From: Maricaulis sp965242785
Lineage (GTDB): Bacteria > Pseudomonadota > Alphaproteobacteria > Caulobacterales > Maricaulaceae
Assembly (NCBI GenBank): GCA_965242785.1
Contig: CBDETA010000003.1
Coordinates: 310,001-374,000 of the forward strand
Direction of reading: 5' to 3'
DNA length: 64,000 bases
In this document: in pieces, positions 56,556 to 64,000 of the stretch
Layout of the letters: each line of letters starts with the position of its first letter
How positions within the stretch are numbered: position 1 is the first letter of the stretch
The notes under the pieces: model-generated
Databases searched by the model: none
What the model saw: only the letters and a program-made list of their open reading frames with translations
Told to the model about the DNA's origin: nothing
Program-made: the position numbers and the translations under genes

Positions 56556-58154
56556 ATGTCACAATCCGGAACCGGTCGCGCCGAACCGCGGCGCAGCGCC
56601 TTCACGCGCTTCCTGGATGGCGTTGAATGGCTGGGTAATCTTCTGCCTCATCCGGTCACGCTGTTTGCCATCCTGGCCCTCGGGATCGTGCTGCTTTCCG
56701 GCCTGTTCGGCTGGATGGGCCTGGCCGTCGAGGATCCGCGTCCGGCGGGTGCACGCGGGGTTGCCGAGGACGGCATGATCCGCGCGGTCAGCCTGCTCAA
56801 TGGCGACGGCATCCGCCGCATCTGGACCAGCCTGGTCACCAATTTCACCGGTTTTGCGCCGCTGGGCGTCGTGCTCGTTGCCATGCTGGGTGTCGGTGTT
56901 GCCGAGAAATCCGGCCTCCTGTCCGCCGCCGTGCGGGCCATGGTGCTGTCGGCGCCGCGCCATGTCGTCACGGTGGCCATCGTCTTTGCCGGCATCATTT
57001 CCAACACGGCGTCCGAGGTCGGCTATGTCGTGCTGATCCCGCTGGCCGGCGCGATCTTCTACGCTCTGGGCCGGCACCCGCTGGCCGGCATGGCCGCGGC
57101 CTTTGCCGGCGTCTCCGGCGGCTACAGCGCCAATCTCCTGATCGGCACCATCGACCCGCTGCTGGCCGGCATCACCCAGGAAGCCGCCCGCCTGATCGAT
57201 CCGGACTATGTCGTGGTGGCCACGGCCAACTGGTATTTCATGTTCGCCTCGACCTTTGTCATCACGATCATCGGCTCGCTGGTGACGATCTTCATCGTCG
57301 AGCCCAAGCTGGGCGACTACAGCCCCAACAATGCCGACGCGACGGTGCTCGACAAGAACATGATGCAACCGCTCGAGAATTCCGAGCGCAAGGGCCTGCT
57401 TTGGGCCGGTCTGGCCATTCTCGGCGTCTTCGCCCTGATGGCGCTGACGCTCTATCCGGAATGGGGCGTTCTGCGCAATCCGGAGACGGGCGACCGTATT
57501 GCCTCGCCCTTCTTCCGCGGCTTTGTCGTCTGGATCCTGATCTTCTTCATCGCCGCGGGCTATGCCTATGGCCGCGCCACCGGCACGATGAAGACCGACC
57601 GCGACGTCATCAACGCCATGGCCGGGGCGATCAGCGCCCTGGGCCTCTATGTCGTGCTGGTCTTCTTCGCCGCCCAGTTCGTGGCCTTTTTCGGCTGGAC
57701 CAATCTGGGCGCCATCACCGCGGTGACCGGCGCACAATTCCTGCAGGACACCGGGCTGACCGGTCCGCTGGTCTTCTTCCTCTTCATCCTGATGTGTGCC
57801 GTGATCAACCTGTCGCTGGGCTCGGCCTCGGCGCAGTGGGCCGTCACCGCGCCGATCTTCGTGCCGATGCTGATGCTGATCGGCTATGCGCCTGAAGTGA
57901 TCCAGGCGGCCTACCGGATCGGCGACAGCACCACCAATATCATCACGCCGATGATGAGCTATTTCGGGCTCATCCTCGCCTGGGCCACGCGCTATGACAA
58001 AAACCTGGGCGTTGGCACGCTGATCGCGATGATGCTGCCTTACACGATCTTTTTCCTGATTTTCTGGTCCAGCTTCTTCTTCCTGTGGACCTTCGGCCTC
58101 GACCTGCCCGTCGGTCCGGGCTCGCCCACCTATTATCCGGCCGACGCCGGGTAG
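56556..58154 (+). CDS. AbgT-family transporter (second of two)
   Basis: A 532-residue inner membrane protein homologous to the one at 34269: LDGVEWLGNLLPHPVTLFAILALGIV, FAPLGVVLVAMLGVGVAEKSGL, GYVVLIPLAGAIFYALGRHPLAGMAAAFAGVSGGYSANLLIG and YRIGDSTTNIITPMMSYFGLIL. Clear divergence from the first copy suggests an old duplication or separate acquisition, possibly with different substrates (folate catabolites or drugs). It and the next gene stand between DUF1467 and proS, genes that are usually closer together. Confidence 0.93.
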   Translation: MSQSGTGRAEPRRSAFTRFLDGVEWLGNLLPHPVTLFAILALGIVLLSGLFGWMGLAVEDPRPAGARGVAEDGMIRAVSLLNGDGIRRIWTSLVTNFTGFAPLGVVLVAMLGVGVAEKSGLLSAAVRAMVLSAPRHVVTVAIVFAGIISNTASEVGYVVLIPLAGAIFYALGRHPLAGMAAAFAGVSGGYSANLLIGTIDPLLAGITQEAARLIDPDYVVVATANWYFMFASTFVITIIGSLVTIFIVEPKLGDYSPNNADATVLDKNMMQPLENSERKGLLWAGLAILGVFALMALTLYPEWGVLRNPETGDRIASPFFRGFVVWILIFFIAAGYAYGRATGTMKTDRDVINAMAGAISALGLYVVLVFFAAQFVAFFGWTNLGAITAVTGAQFLQDTGLTGPLVFFLFILMCAVINLSLGSASAQWAVTAPIFVPMLMLIGYAPEVIQAAYRIGDSTTNIITPMMSYFGLILAWATRYDKNLGVGTLIAMMLPYTIFFLIFWSSFFFLWTFGLDLPVGPGSPTYYPADAG

Positions 58155-58163
58155 GGGGCGTCG

Positions 58164-58631
58164 TCACGCACGATGCACGCGCGCGGCAAAACAGCCGTGC
58201 GCGGCATTGTGCACGTCGATATAGGCGACATCCGCACGGTCCAGCACACGCTCGATGGCCGGTTTCACCCGGCCGTCCAGCACCAGTTCGGCACCGACCA
58301 GAAACCCTTCGCCATCAAACAGGCGCAGCGCCAGCGGCCGGCCGGTCATCACGGGCGGAATGGTATCGACATGTTCGGCCTGCACCGGCGCCGTCTCGCG
58401 CACATAGATCGCATAGGCCGTGCGATAGGGCGTCGCCACGGCATGGCTTTCATGATTGAGCAACAGCACCGTCTCGCCCGGCTCGGCATCCTCCAGCGTG
58501 ATCCGGCAGGGAAAGCCGGGCTTCGCGGAAACGGTCCTGCGGATGATGCCATGTGCGGCCAACGCCGCATCCGGCAAACCGAAGAAGGGCGCGAAGGGTT
58601 CGGGCGACAGCCCGGTGATGCGAAAGGACAT
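58164..58631 (-). CDS. DUF1203 family protein
   Basis: A 155-residue cytoplasmic protein with the DUF1203 layout: SFRITGLSPEPFAPFFGLPDAAL, then PCRITLEDAEPGETVLLLNHE, YAIYVRE and the carboxy segment VAYIDVHNAAHGCFAARVHR. No function is known. ATG 58631 has GGAG nine bases upstream and gives the family start; an ATG at 58664 would add 11 residues. It is convergent with the AbgT gene, with only nine bases between stops. Confidence 0.82.
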   Translation of the reverse strand: MSFRITGLSPEPFAPFFGLPDAALAAHGIIRRTVSAKPGFPCRITLEDAEPGETVLLLNHESHAVATPYRTAYAIYVRETAPVQAEHVDTIPPVMTGRPLALRLFDGEGFLVGAELVLDGRVKPAIERVLDRADVAYIDVHNAAHGCFAARVHRA

Positions 58632-58900
58632 GGGTCGGGTCTCCTGCGTTTGAGGCCCACTCATCCCCCAGTCGCACCGCCTGTCCCACCCGATGCTTGC
58701 GATCCGTCAGATTTCCGCCCTCCCAGCATGAGAGCATGAGAGCGTGGGACAGGTGGGGCAGATCTGTCTGCCCGGCATACCGCAGAAATTGCCACGCGCT
58801 TCAGCCGCCCGCCTGCACCCAAACCCCCATCCATCCTTGTGTTCCGGCGCTCACCCGGTCTAATGGGCGACAAACCACAACCCACGCGGAATCGCCCCTC

Positions 58901-60235
58901 ATGCGCCTCTCCAACTATTTCCTTCCTGTCCTCAAGGAAACGCCGTCCGATGCCGAGATTGTCTCGCACCAGCTGATGCTGCGCGCCGGCATGATCAAGC
59001 AACAGGCCGCCGGCATCTATTCCTGGCTGCCGCTGGGTCACAAGATCCTGAAAAAGGTCGAGCAGATCGTCCGCGAGGAGCAGAACCGCGCCGGGGCCGT
59101 CGAGCTTCTGATGCCCACCATCCAGTCTGCCGATTTGTGGCGCGAGAGCGGCCGGTATGACGATTATGGTGACGAGATGCTGCGGATCACCGACCGGCAC
59201 GACCGCGAGATGCTGTTCGGGCCGACCAATGAGGAAATGATCACCGATATTTTCCGGTCCTACTGCAAGTCCTACAAGGACCTGCCCAAGCTGCTTTACC
59301 ACATCCAGTGGAAATTCCGCGACGAGCGGCGCCCGCGTTTCGGCGTCATGCGGGGCCGCGAATTCCTGATGAAGGACACCTATTCCTTCGACATCGACGA
59401 GGCGGCGGCACGGCACTCCTACAACCGCATGTTCGTGGCCTATCTCAACACCTTTGCGCGCTTGGGCCTGAAGGCCGTTCCGATGAAGGCGGATACGGGT
59501 CCGATTGGTGGTGACCTCAGCCATGAATTCATCGTCCTGGCGGAAACCGGCGAGAGCGAGGTTTTCTGCCATGCCGATCTGGTGGACATGGGAGCCCCGG
59601 GCCCGGATGTGGACTTTAATGGCGACCTCCAGCCCTTGGTCGACCAGCGCACGGCGCTCTATGCGGCAACCGAGGAAATGCACGAGCCGGATCAGTTTGC
59701 CGCCGTGCCGGCCGATCGCCAGCTCTCTGCGCGCGGCATTGAGGTCGGCCATATCTTCTATTTCGGCACCAAGTATTCGGAACCGATGAAGGCGCTCGTC
59801 CAGCATCAGGATGGTCAGCCCCGACCGGTCCACATGGGCTCCTACGGGGTGGGCGTGTCGCGCCTGCTGGGCGCGATCATCGAGGCGCATCACGACGACA
59901 AGGGCTGTATCTGGCCGGAAAGCGTTGCGCCCTTTGGTGTCGGCATCATCAACATGCGCGCAGGCGACGCGGATTGCGACAACGCCTGTGATCAGGCCTA
60001 TGCGGCACTTGCCGCGGCCGGGCTTGATCCGCTCTATGACGACACCGACAACCGGGCGGGAGCCAAATTCGCCACCGCTGATCTCATCGGTCTGCCCTAC
60101 CAGCTGGTCATCGGGCCGCGCGGGCTGAAAGAGGGCAAGGTGGAGCTCAAGATCCGCCGCAGCGGCGAAACTCACGAGCTGACGCCGGAAGACGCCATCA
60201 ACCGGCTGGCAGAAAGAGCCTTCTCGAATGTCTGA
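58901..60235 (+). CDS. proS: Prolyl-tRNA synthetase, short form
   Basis: Charges tRNA-Pro. The 444 residues start MRLSNYFLPVLKETPSDAEI at ATG 58901. Class II motif 1 (QQAAGIYSWLPLGHKILKKVEQIVREE), motif 2 (FRDERRPRFGVMRGREFLMKDTYSF) and motif 3 (GVSRLLGAIIEAHHDDKG) are clear, and a carboxy anticodon-binding domain ends the protein. The roughly 180-residue editing insert of E. coli ProS is missing, as usual for alphaproteobacteria, so any mis-acylated Ala-tRNA-Pro would need a separate editing protein. It overlaps lolC by 8 bases. Confidence 0.96.
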   Translation: MRLSNYFLPVLKETPSDAEIVSHQLMLRAGMIKQQAAGIYSWLPLGHKILKKVEQIVREEQNRAGAVELLMPTIQSADLWRESGRYDDYGDEMLRITDRHDREMLFGPTNEEMITDIFRSYCKSYKDLPKLLYHIQWKFRDERRPRFGVMRGREFLMKDTYSFDIDEAAARHSYNRMFVAYLNTFARLGLKAVPMKADTGPIGGDLSHEFIVLAETGESEVFCHADLVDMGAPGPDVDFNGDLQPLVDQRTALYAATEEMHEPDQFAAVPADRQLSARGIEVGHIFYFGTKYSEPMKALVQHQDGQPRPVHMGSYGVGVSRLLGAIIEAHHDDKGCIWPESVAPFGVGIINMRAGDADCDNACDQAYAALAAAGLDPLYDDTDNRAGAKFATADLIGLPYQLVIGPRGLKEGKVELKIRRSGETHELTPEDAINRLAERAFSNV

Positions 60236-61571
60236 AACCGGTCAGGCGGATACTCCCATGCCGGACGTGAATCTCGGGCAGGGCGGGGCGCACCCTTTCA
60301 GCCCCTATGAGTTCATGCTCGCCTTTCGCTATCTGCGGGCCAAGCGCAAGCATGGCGGTGTCGCGCTGATCGCCTCGATTTCCTTTGCCGGCATCATGCT
60401 GGCCGTGCTCGGTCTGATCGCGGTGATGTCGATCATGAACGGGTTCCGCACCCAGCTCTTCAACCAGCTTCTGGGCTTTCAGCCGCATGTCTATGTGGAT
60501 GTTCGCGAACTGGACCTGGAAACGGTCGACAGCCTGATCCCGCGCATCGAGGCGATACCCGGTGTCCGGTCGGCAGACCCGGTTGTACAGGGCCAGGTGC
60601 TGGCCAATTCCGACCGGTACCAGACCGTTCTTCAGGTTCTTGCAATCCGTCCGGCTGATCTGGCCCGCATGCAGGTCATCACCGACCAGACGCCGACCAG
60701 CGCGACCGGGCTGATGTTCGGGGATCTCTCCGAATTCGGGGAGGGCCGTTTCGGGGGCGATACCATTGTCATCGGCACGGGCGTCGCGCGACGCCTGGGT
60801 GTCAATGTCGGCGATCGCGTCGTCTTCACGGGCTCGCAGGCCCAGCCAACCGTGTTCGGCGCACGCACGCAGAACAAGGCCTATTATGTCGGCGCCATCC
60901 TGGCCGCCGGGGTCTCGACCATTGATGACAGTGTGGCCTTCATGCCGCTGGAACAGGGGCGGCGCTTCTTCGTGCGCGAGGGCGGAACGGACATGATCCA
61001 GATCCGCCTCGATGACCCGCAGGCTGCTGCCGGTTTCGTGGCGCCGGTGGCCGCCATCACCGGTCCGAACACCAGCGTCTACGACTTCACCCGTCTGGAC
61101 CCGGCCTTTTTCAATGCCCTGCAATTCGAACGCTCGGCCATGCGGATGATCCTCGCGATCGTGGTCGCCATTGCCGCCATGAACATCATTTCCGGCCTGG
61201 TCATGCTGGTGAAGAACAAGAGCCGCGATATCGCCATCCTGCGGACCATGGGCGCCACCCAGGCCTCGGTGCTGCGGGTTTTCCTGATCGTCGGCGCCAT
61301 GATCGGTGTGTCCGGTACATTGGTCGGCATTCTGCTGGGCATTCTCTTCGTGGTGAATATCGGCCCGATCCAGGATTTCATCACCTGGACCACCGGCGCC
61401 ACGGTCTGGGACCCGTCTGTCTACTATCTCTACCGTGTCCCGGCCGAGCTGGACTGGGGCGAGGTGGGTTTCATCTCCGTCTTCGGCCTCGTGGTCTCCC
61501 TGCTGGTGACCCTGCCGCCGGCCTGGCGCGCCGCCCGCCTCGATCCCGTGGAGGCGCTGCGCTATGAATAG
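60228..61571 (+). CDS. lolC: Lipoprotein-releasing system transmembrane protein LolC/LolE
   Basis: Inner membrane subunit of the LolCDE ABC transporter, which lifts outer-membrane lipoproteins to LolA. The 447 residues start with a cytosolic stretch, then PYEFMLAFRYLRAKRKHGGVALIASISFAGIMLAV. One helix at about 40-65 is followed by a large periplasmic domain (65-300) and three helices near 300-325, 350-375 and 405-430. The coupling and end motifs SRDIAILRTMGATQASVLRVF and ARLDPVEALRYE are present. As in other alphaproteobacteria a single LolC/E-type gene probably forms a homodimer with LolD. Confidence 0.94.
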   Translation: MSETGQADTPMPDVNLGQGGAHPFSPYEFMLAFRYLRAKRKHGGVALIASISFAGIMLAVLGLIAVMSIMNGFRTQLFNQLLGFQPHVYVDVRELDLETVDSLIPRIEAIPGVRSADPVVQGQVLANSDRYQTVLQVLAIRPADLARMQVITDQTPTSATGLMFGDLSEFGEGRFGGDTIVIGTGVARRLGVNVGDRVVFTGSQAQPTVFGARTQNKAYYVGAILAAGVSTIDDSVAFMPLEQGRRFFVREGGTDMIQIRLDDPQAAAGFVAPVAAITGPNTSVYDFTRLDPAFFNALQFERSAMRMILAIVVAIAAMNIISGLVMLVKNKSRDIAILRTMGATQASVLRVFLIVGAMIGVSGTLVGILLGILFVVNIGPIQDFITWTTGATVWDPSVYYLYRVPAELDWGEVGFISVFGLVVSLLVTLPPAWRAARLDPVEALRYE

Positions 61572-62055
61572 TCCTGCCATCCGCCATTCTGCCGCAGGCC
61601 GGAACTGGCTTGCGCGTGCCCGTCCGTGCAGAGCCGGTCAGCCGAACGCCCGGAGCGGCATTGGCGCGCGGGCTCGGTCGGCTTTCGCGGTCGCCTGCCG
61701 GGTCGGCAAGGACGGTGCCGTGTCGGCCGGCATCATGTCTGACCGTGCCACGCATCCGGTGCTCAATCTGCGTCCTGGCGCGTCCACCTGTCCCGGCAGG
61801 CCCGTCCAGAGGGGCGCGCGGAACCGTCCGGGGCATTCTCCGCAATCCTCTGCGATGGTGACCGGCCAGGCCGGCATCATGTCAGACCCTGCCACGCATC
61901 CGACGCTCAAACTGCGTCCTGGCGCGTCCACCTGTCCTGGCAGGCCCGTCCAGAGGGGCGCGGAATCGTCCGGGGCTTTCCCTTCAGTCGCTTGCGAAGG
62001 TGCCCGGCCTGGCCGGCAAGCACAGCCCAGCCCCTTTGGAAGGCCTGCGTCATGA
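61564..62055 (+). CDS. Repeat-containing ORF bridging lolC and lolD (doubtful protein)
   Basis: A 163-codon ORF whose ATG overlaps the lolC stop and whose TGA overlaps the lolD ATG. It contains two 48-residue in-frame repeats, each starting GIMSD(R/P)ATHP(V/T)L and continuing RPGASTCPGRPVQRGA. The amino part is Arg/Ala-rich, and it uses rare AGG codons and little conserved structure. The repeats are copies of the lolD 5-prime end, so the open frame may merely reflect duplication of coding sequence. Whether it is translated is unknown; it is too odd in composition to assign a fold. Confidence 0.3.
   Translation: MNSPAIRHSAAGRNWLARARPCRAGQPNARSGIGARARSAFAVACRVGKDGAVSAGIMSDRATHPVLNLRPGASTCPGRPVQRGARNRPGHSPQSSAMVTGQAGIMSDPATHPTLKLRPGASTCPGRPVQRGAESSGAFPSVACEGARPGRQAQPSPFGRPAS
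61725..61962 (+). repeat. Two tandem 144-bp units derived from the lolD start region
   Basis: A 94-base block at 61725-61818 recurs at 61869-61962 (period 144, few changes). Within each block, CATGTCTGACCGTGCCACGC and its partner match CATGACTGATCCTGCCGCCA at the real lolD start (62051), including the following CATCCGGTGCTC and CTGCG. The spacer after each unit (GTCCGGGGC to GGCCGGCA) is also repeated in degenerate form before lolD. Confidence 0.85.
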
Positions 62056-62759
62056 CTGATCCTGCCGCCACACATCCGGTGCTCGAACTGCGCAGCATCG
62101 CGCGCACCTATGTCACCGAGGCCGGCCAGCTCGACGTGCTCAAGGGCGCCAGCCTGACCTTGCAACCAGGCGAGATTGTCGGCCTTGTCGGTCCGTCCGG
62201 ATCCGGCAAGTCGTCTCTCCTGCACGCCGCCGGACTCCTGGAACGGCCGGATGCGGGCGAGGTTCTCATCGCCGGTCAGGCGACCTCAGGGCTCAATGAC
62301 CGCGCCCGCACGGCCATCCGTCGGCGCGATATCGGTTTTGTCTATCAGTTCCATCACCTCCTGCCCGAATTTGACGCCCGGGAAAACATCATCCTGCCAC
62401 AGCTGATCGGCGGGGTCGGGCGCCGTTCCGCCACCGAGCGCGCGGACCGGCTGCTCGCCCTGCTGGGCCTCGCTGATCGCGCGATGCATCAGCCTTCCCA
62501 GCTCTCCGGCGGCGAGCAACAGCGTGTCGCCATCGGCCGCGCCCTGGCGAATGCTCCCCGCGTCCTTCTCGCCGACGAGCCCACGGGCAATCTTGACCCG
62601 GATACGTCGGCGACGGTCTTCGACGCCTTCCGCACCACCGTCCGACAGTCCGGCGCTGCCGCGCTCGTGGCCACGCACAACCATGACCTCGCCGCACGCA
62701 TGGACCGCGTCGTCACCTTTGCAGATGGCGTCCTGACGCCCTTCACGGTTGAGGCCTGA
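62052..62759 (+). CDS. lolD: Lipoprotein-releasing system ATP-binding protein LolD
   Basis: ABC ATPase that powers lipoprotein release with LolC/E. In 235 residues it has Walker A GPSGSGKSS (47-55), the Q-loop YQFHHLLPEFDARENI with the LolD-type LLPEF, signature LSGGEQQRVAIGRAL, Walker B VLLADEPTGNLD and the switch His in VATHNHDLA. ATG 62052 gives the family start; the open frame from 61992 is upstream repeat sequence. In related genomes dnaE usually follows; here at least 1.2 kb of other sequence intervenes. Confidence 0.95.
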   Translation: MTDPAATHPVLELRSIARTYVTEAGQLDVLKGASLTLQPGEIVGLVGPSGSGKSSLLHAAGLLERPDAGEVLIAGQATSGLNDRARTAIRRRDIGFVYQFHHLLPEFDARENIILPQLIGGVGRRSATERADRLLALLGLADRAMHQPSQLSGGEQQRVAIGRALANAPRVLLADEPTGNLDPDTSATVFDAFRTTVRQSGAAALVATHNHDLAARMDRVVTFADGVLTPFTVEA

Positions 62760-63530
62760 ACCAGCCGCGCAACGGAATGGCTCGCGATCCGTGTGTTCCG
62801 GTCGCCATTGGTAACGCGCTTCTCGGCGTTCCGCTCACCTGTGCCGCCTTCACTGCGCCGCGCTCAACGGAGCCGCGTTCGCTTTCACGCGTTCGCCTGC
62901 GCGCGTTCAGCTGCGTGCGTACAACTGCGTGCGTTCGCATGTGTCGCGCCGGCCTGTGCCGCGCTCACCCATGCCCCCGCTTATCTGAGGCATGCTCGTC
63001 CATGACACGCTCGCCCGCGACAAGCTCGCTTGCACTACGCTCATCGATGCCCCGTCCCCCGGTAGCTGTCCCAACAGTGGCCCAGACCTCATCTGTGACA
63101 CGATTATATGCTCTCGCTCCTGTCCTGACCTCCGCTTCCCGTTCGCGTCATTCTCCGAGTGTGCGCTCTTCCGAGTACGCTCTTTCCTGCGCTTCTGGGG
63201 CGACCTGCGCTCCAGGTCGCCGCATCGCAACGGATGTCTGTCCGGATCCGCGGCCGACCTTTCAAATCCGGCACCACTCCATCCCACCCAGCTTTCGCGG
63301 CCTGTTCTGCGATGGCCGGGCATGAACATCCAAGCCGAGTGCGCCGCGGGACGCGGCCGCGATCCTTCGACCCGCGCGGGCAAAGGTGCCGATCCGATCT
63401 CGGCCGTCCTCGTCATATCCGATCTGTAACACCGGGCAGCGCGCCGGACGGGCATGGCGTGCGTTACCGGACCAAACTGACTGTTGGACTATAGCAAACG
63501 ACGGGGTGGAACAAAAGGGCAACTTTTGGC
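62760..63530. other. Non-coding or decayed stretch after lolD
   Basis: About 770 bases in which no frame on either strand looks like a real protein: the longest ORFs are Arg/Ser/Pro/Ala-rich shadows without a ribosome site. The plus strand is pyrimidine-rich, with many CGCTC, CGTTC and CTCC words. A degenerate 14-nt tandem repeat lies at 62878-62947. I see no tRNA, no recognisable ncRNA and no terminator. Confidence 0.5.
62878..62947 (+). repeat. Degenerate tandem repeat, five 14-nt units
   Basis: Units TTCGCTTTCACGCG, TTCGCCTGCGCGCG, TTCAGCTGCGTGCG, TACAACTGCGTGCG and TTCGCATGTGTCGC are head to tail without gaps. The conserved frame is T-t-C----t-c-GCG. Confidence 0.75.
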
Positions 63531-63558
63531 TTGACGAGGCGATTCAGTGCGCTAGAAC
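63531..63558 (+). promoter_or_regulatory. Probable sigma-70-type promoter of the small ORF at 63612
   Basis: TTGACG at 63531-63536 and TAGAAC at 63553-63558 are separated by 16 bases. A short hairpin (TTCCGG/CCGGAA, near 63576-63594) lies in the presumed leader before the ribosome site. Confidence 0.5.
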
Positions 63559-63611
63559 AAAAGATGAACTTGTCAGTTCCGGTGAGGGCCGGAAGCTCTG
63601 GGGAGAGTGAA

Positions 63612-63707
63612 ATGCGCCGTATTGTTCAGGATGTATCTGCTGCAACTGCCATTCTGGGCTTTGCCTGGATGATTGCCCTGTGGGGATCGGTTCTCGGCGC
63701 CGCCTGA
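63612..63707 (+). CDS. 31-residue single-helix membrane protein, unknown
   Basis: A short ORF with GGGGAGAG six bases before its ATG and a plausible promoter 54 bases upstream. The peptide starts MRRIVQDVSA and continues as one hydrophobic helix (AATAILGFAWMIALWGSVLG), so it would be an inner membrane miniprotein with a positively charged cytosolic start. I recognise no family. Strong expression signals in an otherwise empty region are the main support. Confidence 0.6.
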   Translation: MRRIVQDVSAATAILGFAWMIALWGSVLGAA

Positions 63708-64000
63708 AGGCGCTAGTCTGTTCTTTGAGTGACTCGCGTCCGGGTTTTCGGTCGCGCCGGCCGTTGGGTGCCTTGGCAAACGCCCGGCGTGCGCGTCCGT
63801 GTTTCTGGCGGGGGCGGGTACGGCGCAACGGGTACCGCAACGGGTACGGTGTTGAAGGCCTTGGATGGCTGCCGTTTGATCCGGCCAGCCGATCAGGCCA
63901 GTCGTGCCGGCGTCGGCCGGGGTTGGCTGGTATCGGCCGGGTCTGGCTTCGGCCGCGCGGGTGGGTGCCGCAGTGACGCGTCGGGACGCTCCAGGTGAAG
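63708..64000. other. Right-end stretch without a supported gene
   Basis: About 290 bases, very GC-rich, with short direct repeats (AACGGGTAC twice at about 63829-63847, and several CGGCCGGG/TCGGCCG words). The open frame at 63729-63998 encodes a Gly/Arg/Val-rich sequence unlike a real protein and lacks a ribosome site. It may be the upstream region of the next gene, perhaps dnaE by synteny. Confidence 0.45.

Noticed and set aside
61725..61962. Possible CRISPR or minisatellite
   Set aside because: Two copies only, and the unit is recognisable as lolD 5-prime sequence, so it is a local coding duplication.
62777..63325. 182-codon ORF after lolD
   Set aside because: Arg/Ser/Ala/Pro-rich product without ribosome site or motif, running through a 14-nt tandem repeat.
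63729..63998. 89-codon ORF at the right end
   Set aside because: Gly/Arg/Val low-complexity product with no ribosome site and overlapping short repeats.

Overview
The window is a GC-rich bacterial chromosome segment with densely packed genes, many overlapping starts and stops, and strong AGGAG-type ribosome sites. Gene content and order point to an alphaproteobacterium of the Caulobacterales/Maricaulales group, probably Maricaulis-like. The evidence is the tig-clpP-clpX-lon run, a full 14-subunit nuo operon continuing into birA-coaX-rnj-mce-DUF1467, a short proS without an editing insert followed by lolC-lolD, and a GlnB/GlnA pair. The assignment is inferred from protein families and synteny, not from a database search. 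No prophage, transposase, CRISPR array or rRNA gene was seen.

Layout. 1-9.4 kb: nitrogen regulation (glnB-glnA, with a terminator), NAD(P)HX repair, a malic enzyme-phosphotransacetylase fusion, a MATE exporter, a TPMT-like methyltransferase and a degenerate GGDEF/EAL-like protein. 9.6-16.9 kb: tRNA-Leu, a repeat patch with a small GIY-YIG gene, then the protein quality-control block tig, clpP, clpX, lon. 16.9-23 kb: ChrA-type transporter, pheA with a readable phenylalanine/tyrosine leader-peptide attenuator, a 138-bp palindromic intergenic element, and a PspA-like/YiaAB-like pair and a membrane sterol-desaturase-family enzyme that share an operator-like palindrome with a divergent TetR regulator. 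23-29.2 kb: tRNA-Val, two cell-wall enzymes (L,D-transpeptidase and M15-like peptidase), the divergent biotin genes bioFD and bioA, and tRNA-Asp. 29.3-37.2 kb: a TPR-EAL cyclic-di-GMP phosphodiesterase with a hairpin and mini-ORF at its start, a DEAD-box helicase with a long charged tail, an AbgT transporter, a DUF599 protein and a small membrane protein.

37.4-56.5 kb: respiratory complex I (nuoA to nuoN), preceded by a Fur-like palindrome and containing an extra small membrane ORF between nuoF and nuoG, then biotin-protein ligase, type III pantothenate kinase, RNase J, methylmalonyl-CoA epimerase and a DUF1467 protein. 56.5-62.8 kb: a second AbgT transporter and a DUF1203 gene placed before proS, then lolC and lolD. 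Between lolC and lolD lies a roughly 480-bp stretch in which the start of lolD has been duplicated twice. 62.8-64 kb: mostly non-coding or decayed sequence with a degenerate 14-nt tandem repeat and one well-signalled 31-residue membrane ORF.

The window is mainly housekeeping. The less ordinary signals are regulatory or repeat-derived: the pheA attenuator, the three-site TetR-type operator set, the uORF/hairpin before the EAL gene, the lolD 5-prime duplications, and the small ORFs inside nuo and near the right end.
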